Shown: positions 51,667-60,798, numbered from the stretch's first letter. The stretch is DNA of 64,000 nucleotides from Streptomyces sp. A2-16 (GCF_018128905.1 NZ_CP063808.1:5890001-5954000); one strand, 5' to 3'. Notes: generated from the sequence alone by a model not told the origin. A program made the numbers and translations.

Positions 51667-52188
51667 GTGATCAGTCACCCGAGCAGGCATTGCACGGTGG
51701 AGCTCCAGGCTCTGCCGTCGCGGATCGGCCAGGTCCGCAGAATCCTTTCAGCACAGTTGCGCTACTGGCATATGGACCCCCTCATAGACCGGGCCGTGCT
51801 CGGTGTGACGGAGCTGTTGACCAACGTCCACCGCCATGCCCAGCCCGACAAGACGTGCACCGTGAAGATCGAGCTGCTGCTCGACCGGCTCATGGTCTCG
51901 GTGCACGACCACGACCCGCGTCTGCCGGTCGTGGCCGACATCCAGGACACCGAGCCGCTCGCCACGTGCGGGCGCGGGCTCGCGATGGTCGCCGCGGTCA
52001 GCGAGAGCTGGGGCGTGCGGCCGGACGGCGAGTCGGGGAAGGCCGTGTGGTTCACCCTGCCCACGCCCGCCGCCGCGCGGCCCCCGCGGCGCACCGTCGT
52101 CGACAGGACCGCGCTCCGGTTCCCCGAGGTGCGGGCCGACGGACGCAGGCCCGAACACGCTCCCGCCCGGTCGGCCGTTGCCGGCTGA
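51667..52188 (+). CDS. Anti-sigma-factor-type ATP-binding protein (HATPase)
   Basis: 173 residues. DRAVLGVTELLTNVHRHAQP is the N-box, VSVHDHDPRLP the G1 box (usual DDGPGIP weakened), and GRGLAMVAAVSESWGV the G2 box of GHKL ATPases. This is the RsbW-like family common in streptomycetes, which act as anti-sigma or sensor kinases in partner switching. The GTG at 51667 follows CGGGGAG. The altered G1 box suggests weak or different nucleotide binding. PP2C phosphatases such as the one at 19835 are the usual partners. Confidence 0.88.
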   Translation: MISHPSRHCTVELQALPSRIGQVRRILSAQLRYWHMDPLIDRAVLGVTELLTNVHRHAQPDKTCTVKIELLLDRLMVSVHDHDPRLPVVADIQDTEPLATCGRGLAMVAAVSESWGVRPDGESGKAVWFTLPTPAAARPPRRTVVDRTALRFPEVRADGRRPEHAPARSAVAG

Positions 52189-52235
52189 CCGGGCGGTGAC
52201 GCCTTCTCCTCCCGCTCGTTCACCCGCGGGTCACT

Positions 52236-52310
52236 CGCGCCCGGTGCCGGGACGGGGATCGTGCTCGGCCCTTCGGGGCTGTGCGCGTTCTTCGTCCCGG
52301 CACCGGCGCG
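52236..52310. terminator. Long inverted repeat between convergent genes
   Basis: CGCGCCCGGTGCCGGGACG (52236-52254) pairs with CGTCCCGGCACCGGCGCG (52293-52310) with one extra C bulged. The loop holds its own hairpin (GGCCCTTCGGGGC). It is placed between the HATPase and ABC permease stops, fitting a two-way terminator. Confidence 0.75.
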
Positions 52311-52367
52311 CCCCGCCGGATCTCTCTCGGCGCACGGCTCAGCGGTGGTCCGGTGAGCCCTTGCCCG

Positions 52368-54929
52368 TCACTCGGTGGCGATCGCCCGCAACACGTCCAG
52401 GCGTGCCGCGCGCCGGGCCGGGCGCAGGCCCGCGAGGGCTCCCGCGGTGACGCCGACCAGGGCGACCACCGCCAGTTGCAGGGGTGGCACCGCGAAGGCG
52501 AAGGTGCTGTCGCTCGCGCCGTCCGAGGCCTCGACCAGGACCCAGCCCAGGAAGGCGCCGAGAGCGAGCCCGCCGACCGTGCCGAAGGCGGCGACCAGGA
52601 CCGACTCCCAGCGGACCATGGCACGGAGCTGGGAACGGGTCTGGCCCACGGCCCTCAGCAGGCCCAGCTCGCGGGTGCGCTCGTGGATCGCCAGGGTCAG
52701 CGTGTTGGCGATGCCCAGCAGCGCGATGAGGACCGCGAGGGCGAGCAGCGCGTAGACCAGCGTGAGCATCATGTCGATGCCGCCGGCCGAGGACCGCGCG
52801 TACTCGTCGCGGGTCTGCACCTCGGGATGGCCGTACCGCGCCGCCACCCTCTCCACCGCCGCCTTGCCCGCGTCGGTGCTCACACCGTCCTTGAAGGAGA
52901 CCGCGACGAGGGTGTCGGAGTCCTGCGTGCGGTGCGGGGCCCAGGCCGCACGGGTGATGACGTAGTCCCCCGCCAGCTCGGACCGGTCGTAGACCGCGCG
53001 GACCGTGAAAGTGTCCTTCTCGCCGTCGGTGAAGGCGAGTTCGGTCCTGTCCCCGGTCGTGAGGCCCTGCTTGGCCGCCTCCGTCCGGGTGAGGGCGATG
53101 CCGTCGGCGCCGAGAGCGCTCAAGGAGCCCCGCACGGTGCCGAGGTCGAAGGTGCGCTCCAGTGCGAGCGGGTCCGAGACGGTCAACGCCCGTCCGTTGC
53201 CGTCGACTTCGGCGACACCTCGACCGAGGCCGACGGCGGTGTCCACCTCGGGCAGTCGCTGGACCGCCCCGGCGAGCCGGGGGCTGAGACCGCTGCCGCC
53301 CGCGCCGAACGACGGGGTGCTGACCACGACATCGCCCGCGAAGGACCGGGACACGGTCTGGTCCATGGTGGCCTTCAGGGACGCCCCGAACACGGTGAAC
53401 AGGGAGACCACGGCCACGCCGATCATCAGCGCGCTCGCGGTGGCGGCCGTCCGCCTGGGACTGCGCAGGGCGTTGCGCCGGGCGAGGGAGCCGGTGACGC
53501 CGCGGAGCCGGTCCAGCGGGCCGCCGAGCACGCGAACGGCCGTGGTCGAGGCGACCGGACCGAGGACCACGAACGCGACGAGGGCCAGGACCGCGCCGGT
53601 TCCCGCGAGCCAGATCGACGGTGACACCAGGACGCCGGTCAGGGTGACGGCCACGGCGAGCGCGGCCAGGCCGGCCCCGGTGACGGCACGGACGCGGGAG
53701 GCGCCCGACCGGTCGACGGCCGTCTCGCGCAGTGCGGCGAGAGGCGCGGTGCGTCCGGCGCGTACGGCGGGCAGCAGCGCGGAGCCCAGGCAGACCACCA
53801 CGCCGACCGCGAGCGGCAGCGTCATCGACAGCGCGCCGATCACCACGTCGCCCTCGGGGAAGGGGAATCCGATCGCCGGAAACAGTGCCTGGAGGCCCGC
53901 GGCGACCCCGATGCCGCCCGCGAGACCCGCCGCGGAGGCGGCCACGGCCACGACGCTCGCCTCGGTCAGGGTCGACGCGGTGATCTGGCGACGGGAGGCG
54001 CCGAGCGCGCGCAACAGGGCGTTCTCCCGGGTGCGTTGGGCGACGACGATCGCGAAGGTGTTGTGGATGGAGAAGGTGGCGACCAGGAGGGCCACGCCCG
54101 AGAACACCAGCAGGAAGGTCGTGAAGACGGCCAGGAACCGGCTGGAGATCATGTCGGTGTTCTCCTCGGTCGCCTCCTGACCGGTGATCGCCTCGACGCC
54201 CTCGGGCAGTACGGGAGTCAGCCGGTCGACGAGCTCCCGCTGGCTGACGCCGGGACCTGCGCGCACCTTGATGTCCGAGGCTTCACCGGGCCTGGCCGTG
54301 AGGTACTTCTCGGCGTCGGCCCGCGTCATGCCGGTGTAGGTCACCTGGGCCATGCCGTCCTCGCCGCCGAAGGTCGCGAGGCCGACCACGGTCACCTCGA
54401 CGGGGTCGGGCGTCCGCAGGATCGTTGTGTCGCCGATCTTCAGGTCGCCCTTCTCGGCGGTGCCGCGGTTGACGACGACCTCGCCGGATTTCCGCGGCGC
54501 GCGGCCCTCGGCGAGCCGATACGGGTTGAGCCGCGAGTCGTCGATCCAGTTCCCGGCGAGGGTCGGCGGTCCCTGGCCGCCGATGGGCTCGCCGTTCGCG
54601 CCGACCAGCTGGCCGGCGCCCTGGATGTCGGGGGCGGCGGCCGCGACGCCGGGAACCTGCTCGACGGTCCCGACCAGGTCGGTGGGGACCGGCTCGCGCA
54701 CCCCTGCGCTCTCGCCCGGCGTGGTGATGGCATCGGCGCTGCGGATCACGGCGTCGGTGCCGCTGGTGGCGTTGCCGAACATGGTGTCGAAGCCGGCGCG
54801 GAGAGTGTCTCCCATGATCAGTGTTCCGGCGAGGAAGGCGACCCCGAGGAACACGGCGAGGAAGGTTCCGGCGAAACGACGCCTGTGGGCGCGCAGCGAG
54901 GACACGCTCAGACGGAGGGAGGCGTTCAC
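52368..54929 (-). CDS. ABC transporter permease, FtsX/MacB type (double)
   Basis: 853 residues: an N-terminal helix (about 15-42), a first external MacB-like domain, three helices with FSIHNTFAIVVAQRTRENALLRALGASRRQI (about 290-400), a second helix near 480, another external domain, and three C-terminal helices with ANTLTLAIHERTRELGLLRAVGQTRSQL. Two FtsX cores in one chain give 8-10 spans. Such permeases form mechanotransmission exporters for lipoproteins, peptides or drugs with a partner ATPase. The GTG at 54929 overlaps the ATPase stop (GTGA). Confidence 0.92.
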   Translation of the reverse strand: MNASLRLSVSSLRAHRRRFAGTFLAVFLGVAFLAGTLIMGDTLRAGFDTMFGNATSGTDAVIRSADAITTPGESAGVREPVPTDLVGTVEQVPGVAAAAPDIQGAGQLVGANGEPIGGQGPPTLAGNWIDDSRLNPYRLAEGRAPRKSGEVVVNRGTAEKGDLKIGDTTILRTPDPVEVTVVGLATFGGEDGMAQVTYTGMTRADAEKYLTARPGEASDIKVRAGPGVSQRELVDRLTPVLPEGVEAITGQEATEENTDMISSRFLAVFTTFLLVFSGVALLVATFSIHNTFAIVVAQRTRENALLRALGASRRQITASTLTEASVVAVAASAAGLAGGIGVAAGLQALFPAIGFPFPEGDVVIGALSMTLPLAVGVVVCLGSALLPAVRAGRTAPLAALRETAVDRSGASRVRAVTGAGLAALAVAVTLTGVLVSPSIWLAGTGAVLALVAFVVLGPVASTTAVRVLGGPLDRLRGVTGSLARRNALRSPRRTAATASALMIGVAVVSLFTVFGASLKATMDQTVSRSFAGDVVVSTPSFGAGGSGLSPRLAGAVQRLPEVDTAVGLGRGVAEVDGNGRALTVSDPLALERTFDLGTVRGSLSALGADGIALTRTEAAKQGLTTGDRTELAFTDGEKDTFTVRAVYDRSELAGDYVITRAAWAPHRTQDSDTLVAVSFKDGVSTDAGKAAVERVAARYGHPEVQTRDEYARSSAGGIDMMLTLVYALLALAVLIALLGIANTLTLAIHERTRELGLLRAVGQTRSQLRAMVRWESVLVAAFGTVGGLALGAFLGWVLVEASDGASDSTFAFAVPPLQLAVVALVGVTAGALAGLRPARRAARLDVLRAIATE

Positions 54930-55744
54930 GAGGACCCCTCCGTCCAGGTCCGCGGGGGCGTCTGCGGTCCCGAAGGGGCTTGCGTGGGCGACGCCGTCTC
55001 CAGCGCCTTCATCCGGTCCAGGACCCGCTCGGCGGTCGGGGCGTCCATCCGGTCCACCAGACGTCCGTCGGCGAGGAAGACGACCTCGTCGGCGTGGGCG
55101 GCGGCGACCGGGTCGTGGGTGACCATGACGACCGTACGGGCCGTCCGGCGCACGGTCCTGCCGAGGAGGCCGAGGACCTCGCCGCCGGAGCGGGAGTCGA
55201 GGTTTCCGGTGGGCTCGTCGGCGAAGACGACGTCGGGCCGGCCGGCGAACGCCCGCGCCACGGCGACGCGTTGCTGCTGTCCGCCGGAGAGTTCGGCCGG
55301 CCGGTGACGAAGCCGGTCGCGCAGACCGACGACGTCGATCAGCGCGTCGATCCACTCCTGGTCGCCCTTGCCGCCCGCGAGGTCCAGCGGCAGCCGGATG
55401 TTCTCCTCGACGGTCAGCGTCGGCACCAGGTTGAACGCCTGGAAGACGAAGCCGACGCGGTCCCGGCGCAGCAGGGTCAGGCGGCGGTCGTCGAGGGAGC
55501 CGAGGTCGGTGTCGCCGATGTAGGAGGTGCCCTCGGTGAGCGAGTCGAGGCCGGCCGCGCAGTGCATGAGTGTGGACTTGCCGGAGCCCGAGGGGCCCAT
55601 GATCGCGGTGAAGCGGCCGGCCGGAAAGTCGACGCTCACCCCGTCCAGGGCCCGTACGCCGGTGTCGCCGCTGCCGTACACCTTCACGGCGTCGACCACC
55701 CGGGCGGCGGGCAGCGTCCTCGTCGAGGCGGTCGTGGCGGTCAT
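54926..55744 (-). CDS. ABC exporter ATPase of the LolD/MacB type
   Basis: 272 residues. Walker A GPSGSGKSTLMHCAAGLD, Q-loop VFQAFNLVPTLTVEENI, signature LSGGQQQRVAVARAFAG, Walker B VVFADEPTGNLDS and VMVTHDPVAAAHADE are all intact. It has the LolD/MacB look, matching the FtsX permease that follows with a four-base overlap. The ATG at 55744 overlaps the upstream SHOCT gene. The unit is divergent from a TetR gene, which may control it. Confidence 0.94.
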   Translation of the reverse strand: MTATTASTRTLPAARVVDAVKVYGSGDTGVRALDGVSVDFPAGRFTAIMGPSGSGKSTLMHCAAGLDSLTEGTSYIGDTDLGSLDDRRLTLLRRDRVGFVFQAFNLVPTLTVEENIRLPLDLAGGKGDQEWIDALIDVVGLRDRLRHRPAELSGGQQQRVAVARAFAGRPDVVFADEPTGNLDSRSGGEVLGLLGRTVRRTARTVVMVTHDPVAAAHADEVVFLADGRLVDRMDAPTAERVLDRMKALETASPTQAPSGPQTPPRTWTEGSS

Positions 55745-56034
55745 GCCGCACCGCCCTTGCCCGCCGCCCGGCCGAACTGCTCGTCCAGGACGGACAGCCG
55801 GCGCCAGTACTCGTCCTCGTCGATCTCTCCGGAGGCGAAGCGGCGGCCGAGCACGGCGATGGGCGAGTCGCCGGAGGGGCCGACGTCGGCCGGAGTGCGC
55901 CAGGGTCCGCCGCGGCCACGCCGGACGGTGCGGCGCAGGACGGTGACGACGCCGAGCACGACGGCTGCCCAGATCAGCGGGAAGAACAGGATCCACGGGC
56001 CCGGTCCGCCGTCCCAGTGCGCGAGAGTCTGCAT
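55741..56034 (-). CDS. Membrane protein with a SHOCT domain
   Basis: 97 residues: one membrane helix (about 12-33, PWILFFPLIWAAVVLGVVTVL), a basic linker, and a C-terminal SHOCT motif (ASGEIDEDEYWRRLSVLDEQF) that usually occurs at the end of membrane or secreted proteins. It is the first gene of the exporter operon, overlapping the ATPase by four bases. Its role in the transporter is unknown. Confidence 0.85.
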   Translation of the reverse strand: MQTLAHWDGGPGPWILFFPLIWAAVVLGVVTVLRRTVRRGRGGPWRTPADVGPSGDSPIAVLGRRFASGEIDEDEYWRRLSVLDEQFGRAAGKGGAA

Positions 56035-56193
56035 GTCGGTTCATCTCCCTGGAGTTGCTGAAGGTGTCCTTCGGTGATGCTTCGAGACTGGCTCCGGGGA
56101 GGGGGCCGGGTCGTCGTACGGCCAGCGGCAGTTCGTGTACCTCCCGGGGAGTACGCGGCCCGTTGACGGCTGCTCCCCGAGGGTCTCGACTTC

Positions 56194-56213
56194 TGTAACT
56201 ACTAGTATGTACA
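56194..56213. promoter_or_regulatory. TetR-type operator in the exporter/TetR divergent region
   Basis: TGTAACTACTAGTATGTACA is a 20-base palindrome with 16 of 20 positions symmetrical around ACTAGT. It lies just before the TetR start and covers its probable promoter, so self-repression is likely. It may also affect the exporter promoter 160 bases away. Confidence 0.65.
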
Positions 56214-56221
56214 GTGCGTCC

Positions 56222-56785
56222 ATGAGCACCTCGGACCGACTGATCGAGTCCACCCGTGAGCTGTTGTGGGAGCGCGGCTATGTGGGGACCAGCCCCAAGG
56301 CCATCCTGGAGCGCGCGGGCGCCGGACAGGGCAGCATGTACCACCACTTCAAGGGCAAGCCCGACCTCGCGCTGGCCGCGATCCGCAGGACCGCGGCAGA
56401 GCTGCGTGCCACCGCGGAGGAGGTGCTCGGCGGCCCGGGCACGCCGTACGAGCGCATCGAGGCGTATCTGCGGCGCGAGCGCGATGTGCTGCGCGGCTGC
56501 CCGATCGGCCGGCTCACCATGGACCCGGACATCGTCGCCAGCGACGAACTGCGCGCGCCCGTCGACGAGACCATCGACTGGCTCCGCGAGCGCATCGCCG
56601 GGATCGTCGAGGAGGGCAAGGAGCAGGGCCGGTTCGCGTCCTCGCTGGACGGCGAGGAGATCGCGGCCACCGTGCTCGCGACCGTCCAGGGCGGCTACGT
56701 CCTCGCCCGCGCCTCCGGCTCGCCCGCCGCGTTCGACACCGGTGTGCGGGGTCTGCTCTCACTGCTCAAGCCCCGGACGGATTGA
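56222..56785 (+). CDS. TetR-family regulator
   Basis: 187 residues. The helix-turn-helix reads RLIESTRELLWERGYVGTSP, then KAILERAGAGQGSMYHHFKG, a classic TetR start. The ligand domain has CPIGRLTMDPDIVASDELRA, a cysteine-containing helix region often found in TetR proteins of the YcdC/TetR_C group. The ATG at 56222 is preferred; an upstream in-frame ATG at 56205 lies inside the operator. It leads an operon with cupin, DUF4865 and phosphotriesterase-like genes. Confidence 0.92.
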   Translation: MSTSDRLIESTRELLWERGYVGTSPKAILERAGAGQGSMYHHFKGKPDLALAAIRRTAAELRATAEEVLGGPGTPYERIEAYLRRERDVLRGCPIGRLTMDPDIVASDELRAPVDETIDWLRERIAGIVEEGKEQGRFASSLDGEEIAATVLATVQGGYVLARASGSPAAFDTGVRGLLSLLKPRTD

Positions 56786-56799
56786 GGGAGTTCATCCAC

Positions 56800-57195
56800 G
56801 TGCAGATCACCCGACAGCGACCGGAGACCCAGCAGGGAGCGGCGGAGAACTTCACCGGCACGGTGTGGCTCGACGAGCTGGCCGCACCCCCCGCACCGTC
56901 CCGGCTGCGGATGTTCAACGTCCACTTCGCGCCCGGCGCCCACACCGCGTGGCACCGCCATCCGCACGGCCAGGTGCTCCATGTCCTTCAGGGCGAGGGG
57001 CTGGTGCAGCGCAGGGGTGCTGCCGTCGAGCGGATCCGCGCGGGCGACACGGTGTGGATCGAGCCGGGCGAGTGGCACTGGCACGGGGCCGGGCCGCGCA
57101 CCTTCATGACCCATCTCGCGGTCGTCGAGGCCACGGAAGACGGCATGACAACCGAGTGGGACACCCATGTCGCCGCCGTGGACCGTCCCGCCTGA
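56800..57195 (+). CDS. Cupin-domain protein
   Basis: 131 residues with one cupin barrel. The metal-binding motif 1 reads GAHTAWHRHPHGQVLHVLQGEG (two His, Gln and His in place of the usual Glu), and motif 2 reads DTVWIEPGEWHWHG with further His. Small cupins of this type often accompany carboxymuconolactone decarboxylase-like enzymes or act as isomerases. The GTG at 56800 follows GAGGGAG, 14 bases after the TetR stop. Function is unknown. Confidence 0.88.
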   Translation: MQITRQRPETQQGAAENFTGTVWLDELAAPPAPSRLRMFNVHFAPGAHTAWHRHPHGQVLHVLQGEGLVQRRGAAVERIRAGDTVWIEPGEWHWHGAGPRTFMTHLAVVEATEDGMTTEWDTHVAAVDRPA

Positions 57196-57206
57196 GGAGG
57201 CGCCCG

Positions 57207-57791
57207 ATGCACGCCATGCAGTACGAGCTCACCCTGCCCGCCGACTACGACATGGAGATCATCCGCGCGCGCGTTGCCCGGGTAGGGCATCTGCTGGACG
57301 ACTGGGAGGGGTTGGGCTTCAAGACGTATCTGATGCGCGAGCGCGGGGTGAACGGCTCGCCCGTCAACCAGTACGCGCCCTTCTACCTCTGGAACACCGT
57401 GGCGGGCATGAACGCGTTCCTCTGGGGAGGCGCCTTCCAGGTGCTCAGCGACGACTTCGGGCGGCCGTCGGTGCGGCAGTGGACCGGTCTGTCCTACGAG
57501 GAGGGCCGAGCCGCCGGCGCACCGCCGCGGTGGGCCGTGAGGAGACTTCAACCGGTGCCGGAGGGCGCGGAGTTGACCGACGTGACGGCGGACGCGGTGG
57601 GTGGGACAGAGCTGCTGGCCGGGCAGGACGGTGCGGTGTTCGCGGCCGCCGCCGTGGACACGGCCCGCTGGGAGCTCGTCCACTTCTCGCTGTGGACGCA
57701 CGAGTCGCCCAAGGCGGACGGCGAGGTGTTCGAGGTGCTGCACGTGTCGGCGCCGGGGCGCGAGCGACTGAAGCGAGGGCGGCAGTGGTGA
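57207..57791 (+). CDS. DUF4865-family protein
   Basis: 194 residues. MQYELTLPADYDMEIIRARVA, then GLGFKTYLMRERGVNGSPVN, QYAPFYLWNTVAGMNAFLWG and GGAFQVLSDDFGRP match the DUF4865 pattern seen beside cupins and TetR regulators. A dimeric alpha-beta-barrel-like fold is plausible, no catalytic residues can be named. The ATG at 57207 follows GAGGAGG. The next gene overlaps its end. Confidence 0.85.
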   Translation: MHAMQYELTLPADYDMEIIRARVARVGHLLDDWEGLGFKTYLMRERGVNGSPVNQYAPFYLWNTVAGMNAFLWGGAFQVLSDDFGRPSVRQWTGLSYEEGRAAGAPPRWAVRRLQPVPEGAELTDVTADAVGGTELLAGQDGAVFAAAAVDTARWELVHFSLWTHESPKADGEVFEVLHVSAPGRERLKRGRQW

Positions 57792-58717
57792 CGGCGGGCG
57801 CGATCCGTACCGTGGCCGGTGACATCCCCGCCGAGCAGCTCGGCGTGTGCGACGCCCACGACCATCTCTTCTTCGGCAGCCCTCGACTGCCCGGGCAGGA
57901 ACTGCGGAGCCTGTCCGCCGCGCGGGCCGAGCTCGCCGCGTTCGCGGCGCAGGGCGGTGGCGCCGTGGTGCAGTGGACGCCGTACGGGCTGGGGCGGCGG
58001 GCCGCCGATCTGCCGTCGCTGTCGCGGGAGACCGGGGTGCGGATCGTCGCTGCGACCGGGCTGCACCAGGCCGTCCACTACGACGACGACACGCTCGCCG
58101 GGCTGCGCGGCAGGCTGGCCGAGGTGTTCGTCGCCGAACTGACCGAGGGCATCGGGGTCTCGGGGGTTCGCGCGGGGCTGATCAAGGTGGCGGGCGGTTT
58201 CCACGCGCTCGACGCGCACGCCCGTTGGACGATGACCGCGGCGGCCGAGGCCCATCACGCGACGGGGGCGCCGATCGCCGTCCACCTGGAACTGGGAACC
58301 GGCGCGCTGGACGTACTGGACGTGCTGTGCGGGGAGTTGGGCGTGCCGCCGCAGCGGGTCGTCCTCGGGCACCTCAACCGCTCCCCCGACCTCACCGTGC
58401 ACCGCCAGGCCGCGGCGTCCGGCTGCTATCTGGCCTTCGACGGGCCCTCGCGCGCCCACCACGCCACGGACTGGCGCATGCCGGACGCCGTACGGGCCCT
58501 GGCCGAGGCGGGCCACGGAGACCGTCTGCTGCTCGGCGGCGACACCACGACCGCGGGCGCCCGCTCGGTGAACGGCGGCCCGGGGATGCCGTATCTGCTG
58601 CGCCGGGTGCGGCCACGGCTCGCGGCCGAGCTCGGTGGCTCGGGCGCCGAACTGGTGCGACGCATCTTCACGGACAACCCCGGTCGGGCCCTGGCCGTGG
58701 AGTGGAAGGCGCCCTGA
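57788..58717 (+). CDS. Phosphotriesterase-family metal-dependent hydrolase
   Basis: 309 residues, TIM-barrel amidohydrolase type. VCDAHDHLFFGSP gives the HxH metal pair, GLIKVAGG the bridging Lys position, AVHLELGTGALDVLD and LGHLNRSPDL the two further His ligands, and LLLGGDTTTAG the final Asp. Members hydrolyse lactones or phosphotriesters; many streptomycete ones are probably lactonases. The GTG at 57788 gives an overlap of four bases with DUF4865 (GTGA). It is the last gene of the TetR-led operon. Confidence 0.9.
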   Translation: MTAGAIRTVAGDIPAEQLGVCDAHDHLFFGSPRLPGQELRSLSAARAELAAFAAQGGGAVVQWTPYGLGRRAADLPSLSRETGVRIVAATGLHQAVHYDDDTLAGLRGRLAEVFVAELTEGIGVSGVRAGLIKVAGGFHALDAHARWTMTAAAEAHHATGAPIAVHLELGTGALDVLDVLCGELGVPPQRVVLGHLNRSPDLTVHRQAAASGCYLAFDGPSRAHHATDWRMPDAVRALAEAGHGDRLLLGGDTTTAGARSVNGGPGMPYLLRRVRPRLAAELGGSGAELVRRIFTDNPGRALAVEWKAP

Positions 58718-58723
58718 GGCCGT

Positions 58724-59251
58724 TCACCGGCAGAGGGCGTCGATGTCCTCGGAGAACGTCGGGAACTCCGACCGCGCCGCTTCGACGATGTCGCGGGTGG
58801 GGCGGCGCGGAGTGGTGGCGTGCCGCTCGGCGAGTGCGGTCAGCGCCGGGTTCGGCCGGGGGTCGTACTGCTCGTACTCCACGACCTCCATCGGCCCCAG
58901 GCCGTCGGCCAGCACCCACAGGAAGTCGGACAGGCTCGCCGCCACCACACCGCGCTCGCCCTCCGAGCCCAGGAACACCACGGGCTGCTCGGCCAGGGGC
59001 CGCCCCGGCCGCACCCGCCACAGGGCGGCGAGGCCACCGGTGCCGTCCTGTCCGAAGACCCGGTAGGCGTCGCCGTCCAGGGCGTGGTTGCCGGTCCAGT
59101 GGCGCAGCCAGTCGGTGGTCTCCTCGGCCGAGTCGAAGGCGTCGTACGGCTCGAAGTCGACGCCCTCGCCCTCGTCGTAGTCGAACTCCACGCGGGCCAC
59201 CTCGGCCAGGGCGGGCGGGAAGGCGCGGTCGCCCTCGGTCGTCTCGATCAT
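58724..59251 (-). CDS. SMI1/KNR4-like hypothetical protein
   Basis: 175 residues, acidic. FPPALAEVARVEFDYDEGEGVDFEPYDAF and VVFLGSEGERGVVAASLSDF resemble the SMI1/KNR4 (SUKH) fold, in which many members are immunity proteins, although the match is from memory and moderate. No toxin gene is next to it. The ATG at 59251 is used. It converges with the phosphotriesterase-like gene by six bases. Confidence 0.6.
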   Translation of the reverse strand: MIETTEGDRAFPPALAEVARVEFDYDEGEGVDFEPYDAFDSAEETTDWLRHWTGNHALDGDAYRVFGQDGTGGLAALWRVRPGRPLAEQPVVFLGSEGERGVVAASLSDFLWVLADGLGPMEVVEYEQYDPRPNPALTALAERHATTPRRPTRDIVEAARSEFPTFSEDIDALCR

Positions 59252-59285
59252 GCCCGCAGGCTAGCCGCCGCCACTGACAGCGGCC

Positions 59286-60755
59286 CTACGCCACCGAGAT
59301 GTCCACCGACGGCCGCAGTTTCGCGGCCGCGGCCAGCGCCCCGTGGGCGGGATGGTTCACGAAGGCCGCCATCAGGCCCTCGTCCGCCGGGAGTTCGGCG
59401 GCCGGGTAGGCGATCTGCTCATAGGCGGCCTGGAACCGCGGGCCCCAGCGGCGGGCGCCGAGGCGGGCCGTGCGGGAGCAGTTGTCGACCATGTACGCCA
59501 CGTCGCGCGCGTGCATGTAGGGCAGAAGGGAGTCGACGGCCTCGATGACGGACTCGTTGACGATCTCTGACCAGGGGTGGCCGCGCTCGGCGAACTCGTC
59601 GATCTGGGCGAGCATGGTGGCGACGAAGACACCGGCCGTGAACGGGTCGACGGGCAGCTCGCGTTCACCGCGGCGGGCCCGCACCTGCTCGCCGGCTGCC
59701 CACATCGGCGAGCCGCCGATCCCGCTCATCGGCCGTGCCCCGAGCCGCCGTTCGGCCAGGATCACACTGCGCAGCTCGGTGCCGTCGGCGACCTCGTCGT
59801 AGATCTCCGCGACGATCTCGCGGGCGGGCCCGTAGGTCGCCGTGTACGCACGGTCGAAGACGTCCCGGCCGGCCGGGTCGAGAGCGTCGCGGACGGCCCG
59901 CAGGCCGGAGTGCGAGACGGTGCGCGCGATCGGCCCGGTGACGTTCTCGCAGGACCTCTCGTACGCCGTCACCTCGTCGTCCCCTGCCAGCCGGTACCGC
60001 GTGTACAGCGTCTCGACGATGCCGTGCACGGCGCCGAGCAGAATCGCGCGTTCGCCGACGATGTCCGAGAGGTACTCGCTGTGCAGCGTGGTCCGGAAGG
60101 TGTACGGCGATCCGAGCGCCACCGACCAGCCGAGCGCGAGGTCGACGGCCCGTCCGTCGGGGTCGGCGTGCACGGCGAAACTGCTGTTGATCCCGGCGCC
60201 GTTGACCTCGGCGCCCTGCTGGTAGAGGCGACGCACGGAGTCGCCCATGCCCTTGGGGCAGACGGCGATCACGGGGTGGCCCGCGGGGAACTCGCCACCG
60301 GTCTCGCGGAGATGGCCGAGCAGGAAGCCGTGCGAGAGTCCGATCGCGGCGCCGGGCTTCAGCACCGCGAAGATCTCCTGGTGGTGGGCGGCGAGGGCCG
60401 CGTCCGCGATCAACAGCACGACCAGGTCGCTGTCGGCGGCGACCGCGAGCCAGTCGCCGAGCGTGCCGTCCTCCTCGGCGAAGCCGTGGGTGCGCGCGTC
60501 GGCGGCCGAGCGGGAACCGGGGCGCAGCCCCACGGCCACCCGGATGTCCGTACCGGCGAGGGAGTCGCGCAGGTTGAGTGCCTGGGCGCGACCCTGCGGG
60601 CCCCAGCCGAGCACACCGATGCGGCGGACCCCGGCGAAGGCCGCGGGCAGCAGGGGGAACAGGTGGCGGCCGCCGCGCAGGACGGTCTCCGCGCCGCCGG
60701 GGACGTCCATGGTCTCGAGGGCGAAGACAGCGGAGTCGTACGTGGTGGAGGTCAT
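59286..60755 (-). CDS. ilvC: Ketol-acid reductoisomerase, class II, plant-type
   Basis: 489 residues, the class II length (class I has about 330). The NADPH fold shows IGVLGWGPQGRAQALNLRDS and the catalytic regions VCPKGMGDSVRRLYQQG, SDIVGERAILLGAVHGIVE, NESVIEAVDSLLPYMHARD, MVDNCSRTARLGARRWGPRF and AKLRPSVDISV. These segments resemble the plastid enzyme of plants more than the Escherichia coli one (from memory). The enzyme makes dihydroxyisovalerate for valine and isoleucine. The ATG at 60755 is chosen; an in-frame TTG at 60797 exists. It is divergent from an IlvY-like regulator. Confidence 0.9.
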   Translation of the reverse strand: MTSTTYDSAVFALETMDVPGGAETVLRGGRHLFPLLPAAFAGVRRIGVLGWGPQGRAQALNLRDSLAGTDIRVAVGLRPGSRSAADARTHGFAEEDGTLGDWLAVAADSDLVVLLIADAALAAHHQEIFAVLKPGAAIGLSHGFLLGHLRETGGEFPAGHPVIAVCPKGMGDSVRRLYQQGAEVNGAGINSSFAVHADPDGRAVDLALGWSVALGSPYTFRTTLHSEYLSDIVGERAILLGAVHGIVETLYTRYRLAGDDEVTAYERSCENVTGPIARTVSHSGLRAVRDALDPAGRDVFDRAYTATYGPAREIVAEIYDEVADGTELRSVILAERRLGARPMSGIGGSPMWAAGEQVRARRGERELPVDPFTAGVFVATMLAQIDEFAERGHPWSEIVNESVIEAVDSLLPYMHARDVAYMVDNCSRTARLGARRWGPRFQAAYEQIAYPAAELPADEGLMAAFVNHPAHGALAAAAKLRPSVDISVA

Positions 60756-60781
60756 GGTGGAGTTGTAGGCTCCGGTCGACT

Positions 60782-60798
60782 GTTGCAGCAAGCGCAAC
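60782..60798. promoter_or_regulatory. LysR-type site between ilvC and the IlvY-like gene
   Basis: GTTGCAGCAAGCGCAAC has perfect GTTGC/GCAAC arms around seven bases and fits T-N11-A. The similar half-site GTTGCA at 60812 lies downstream. Escherichia coli IlvY sites are of the TTGCAAT-N3-ATTGCAA kind, so the core is comparable. Confidence 0.6.

Noticed and set aside
58724..59251. Immunity gene of a toxin system
   Set aside because: The SUKH-like fold is possible, but no toxin or polymorphic-toxin delivery gene is adjacent, so only a hypothetical protein is called.
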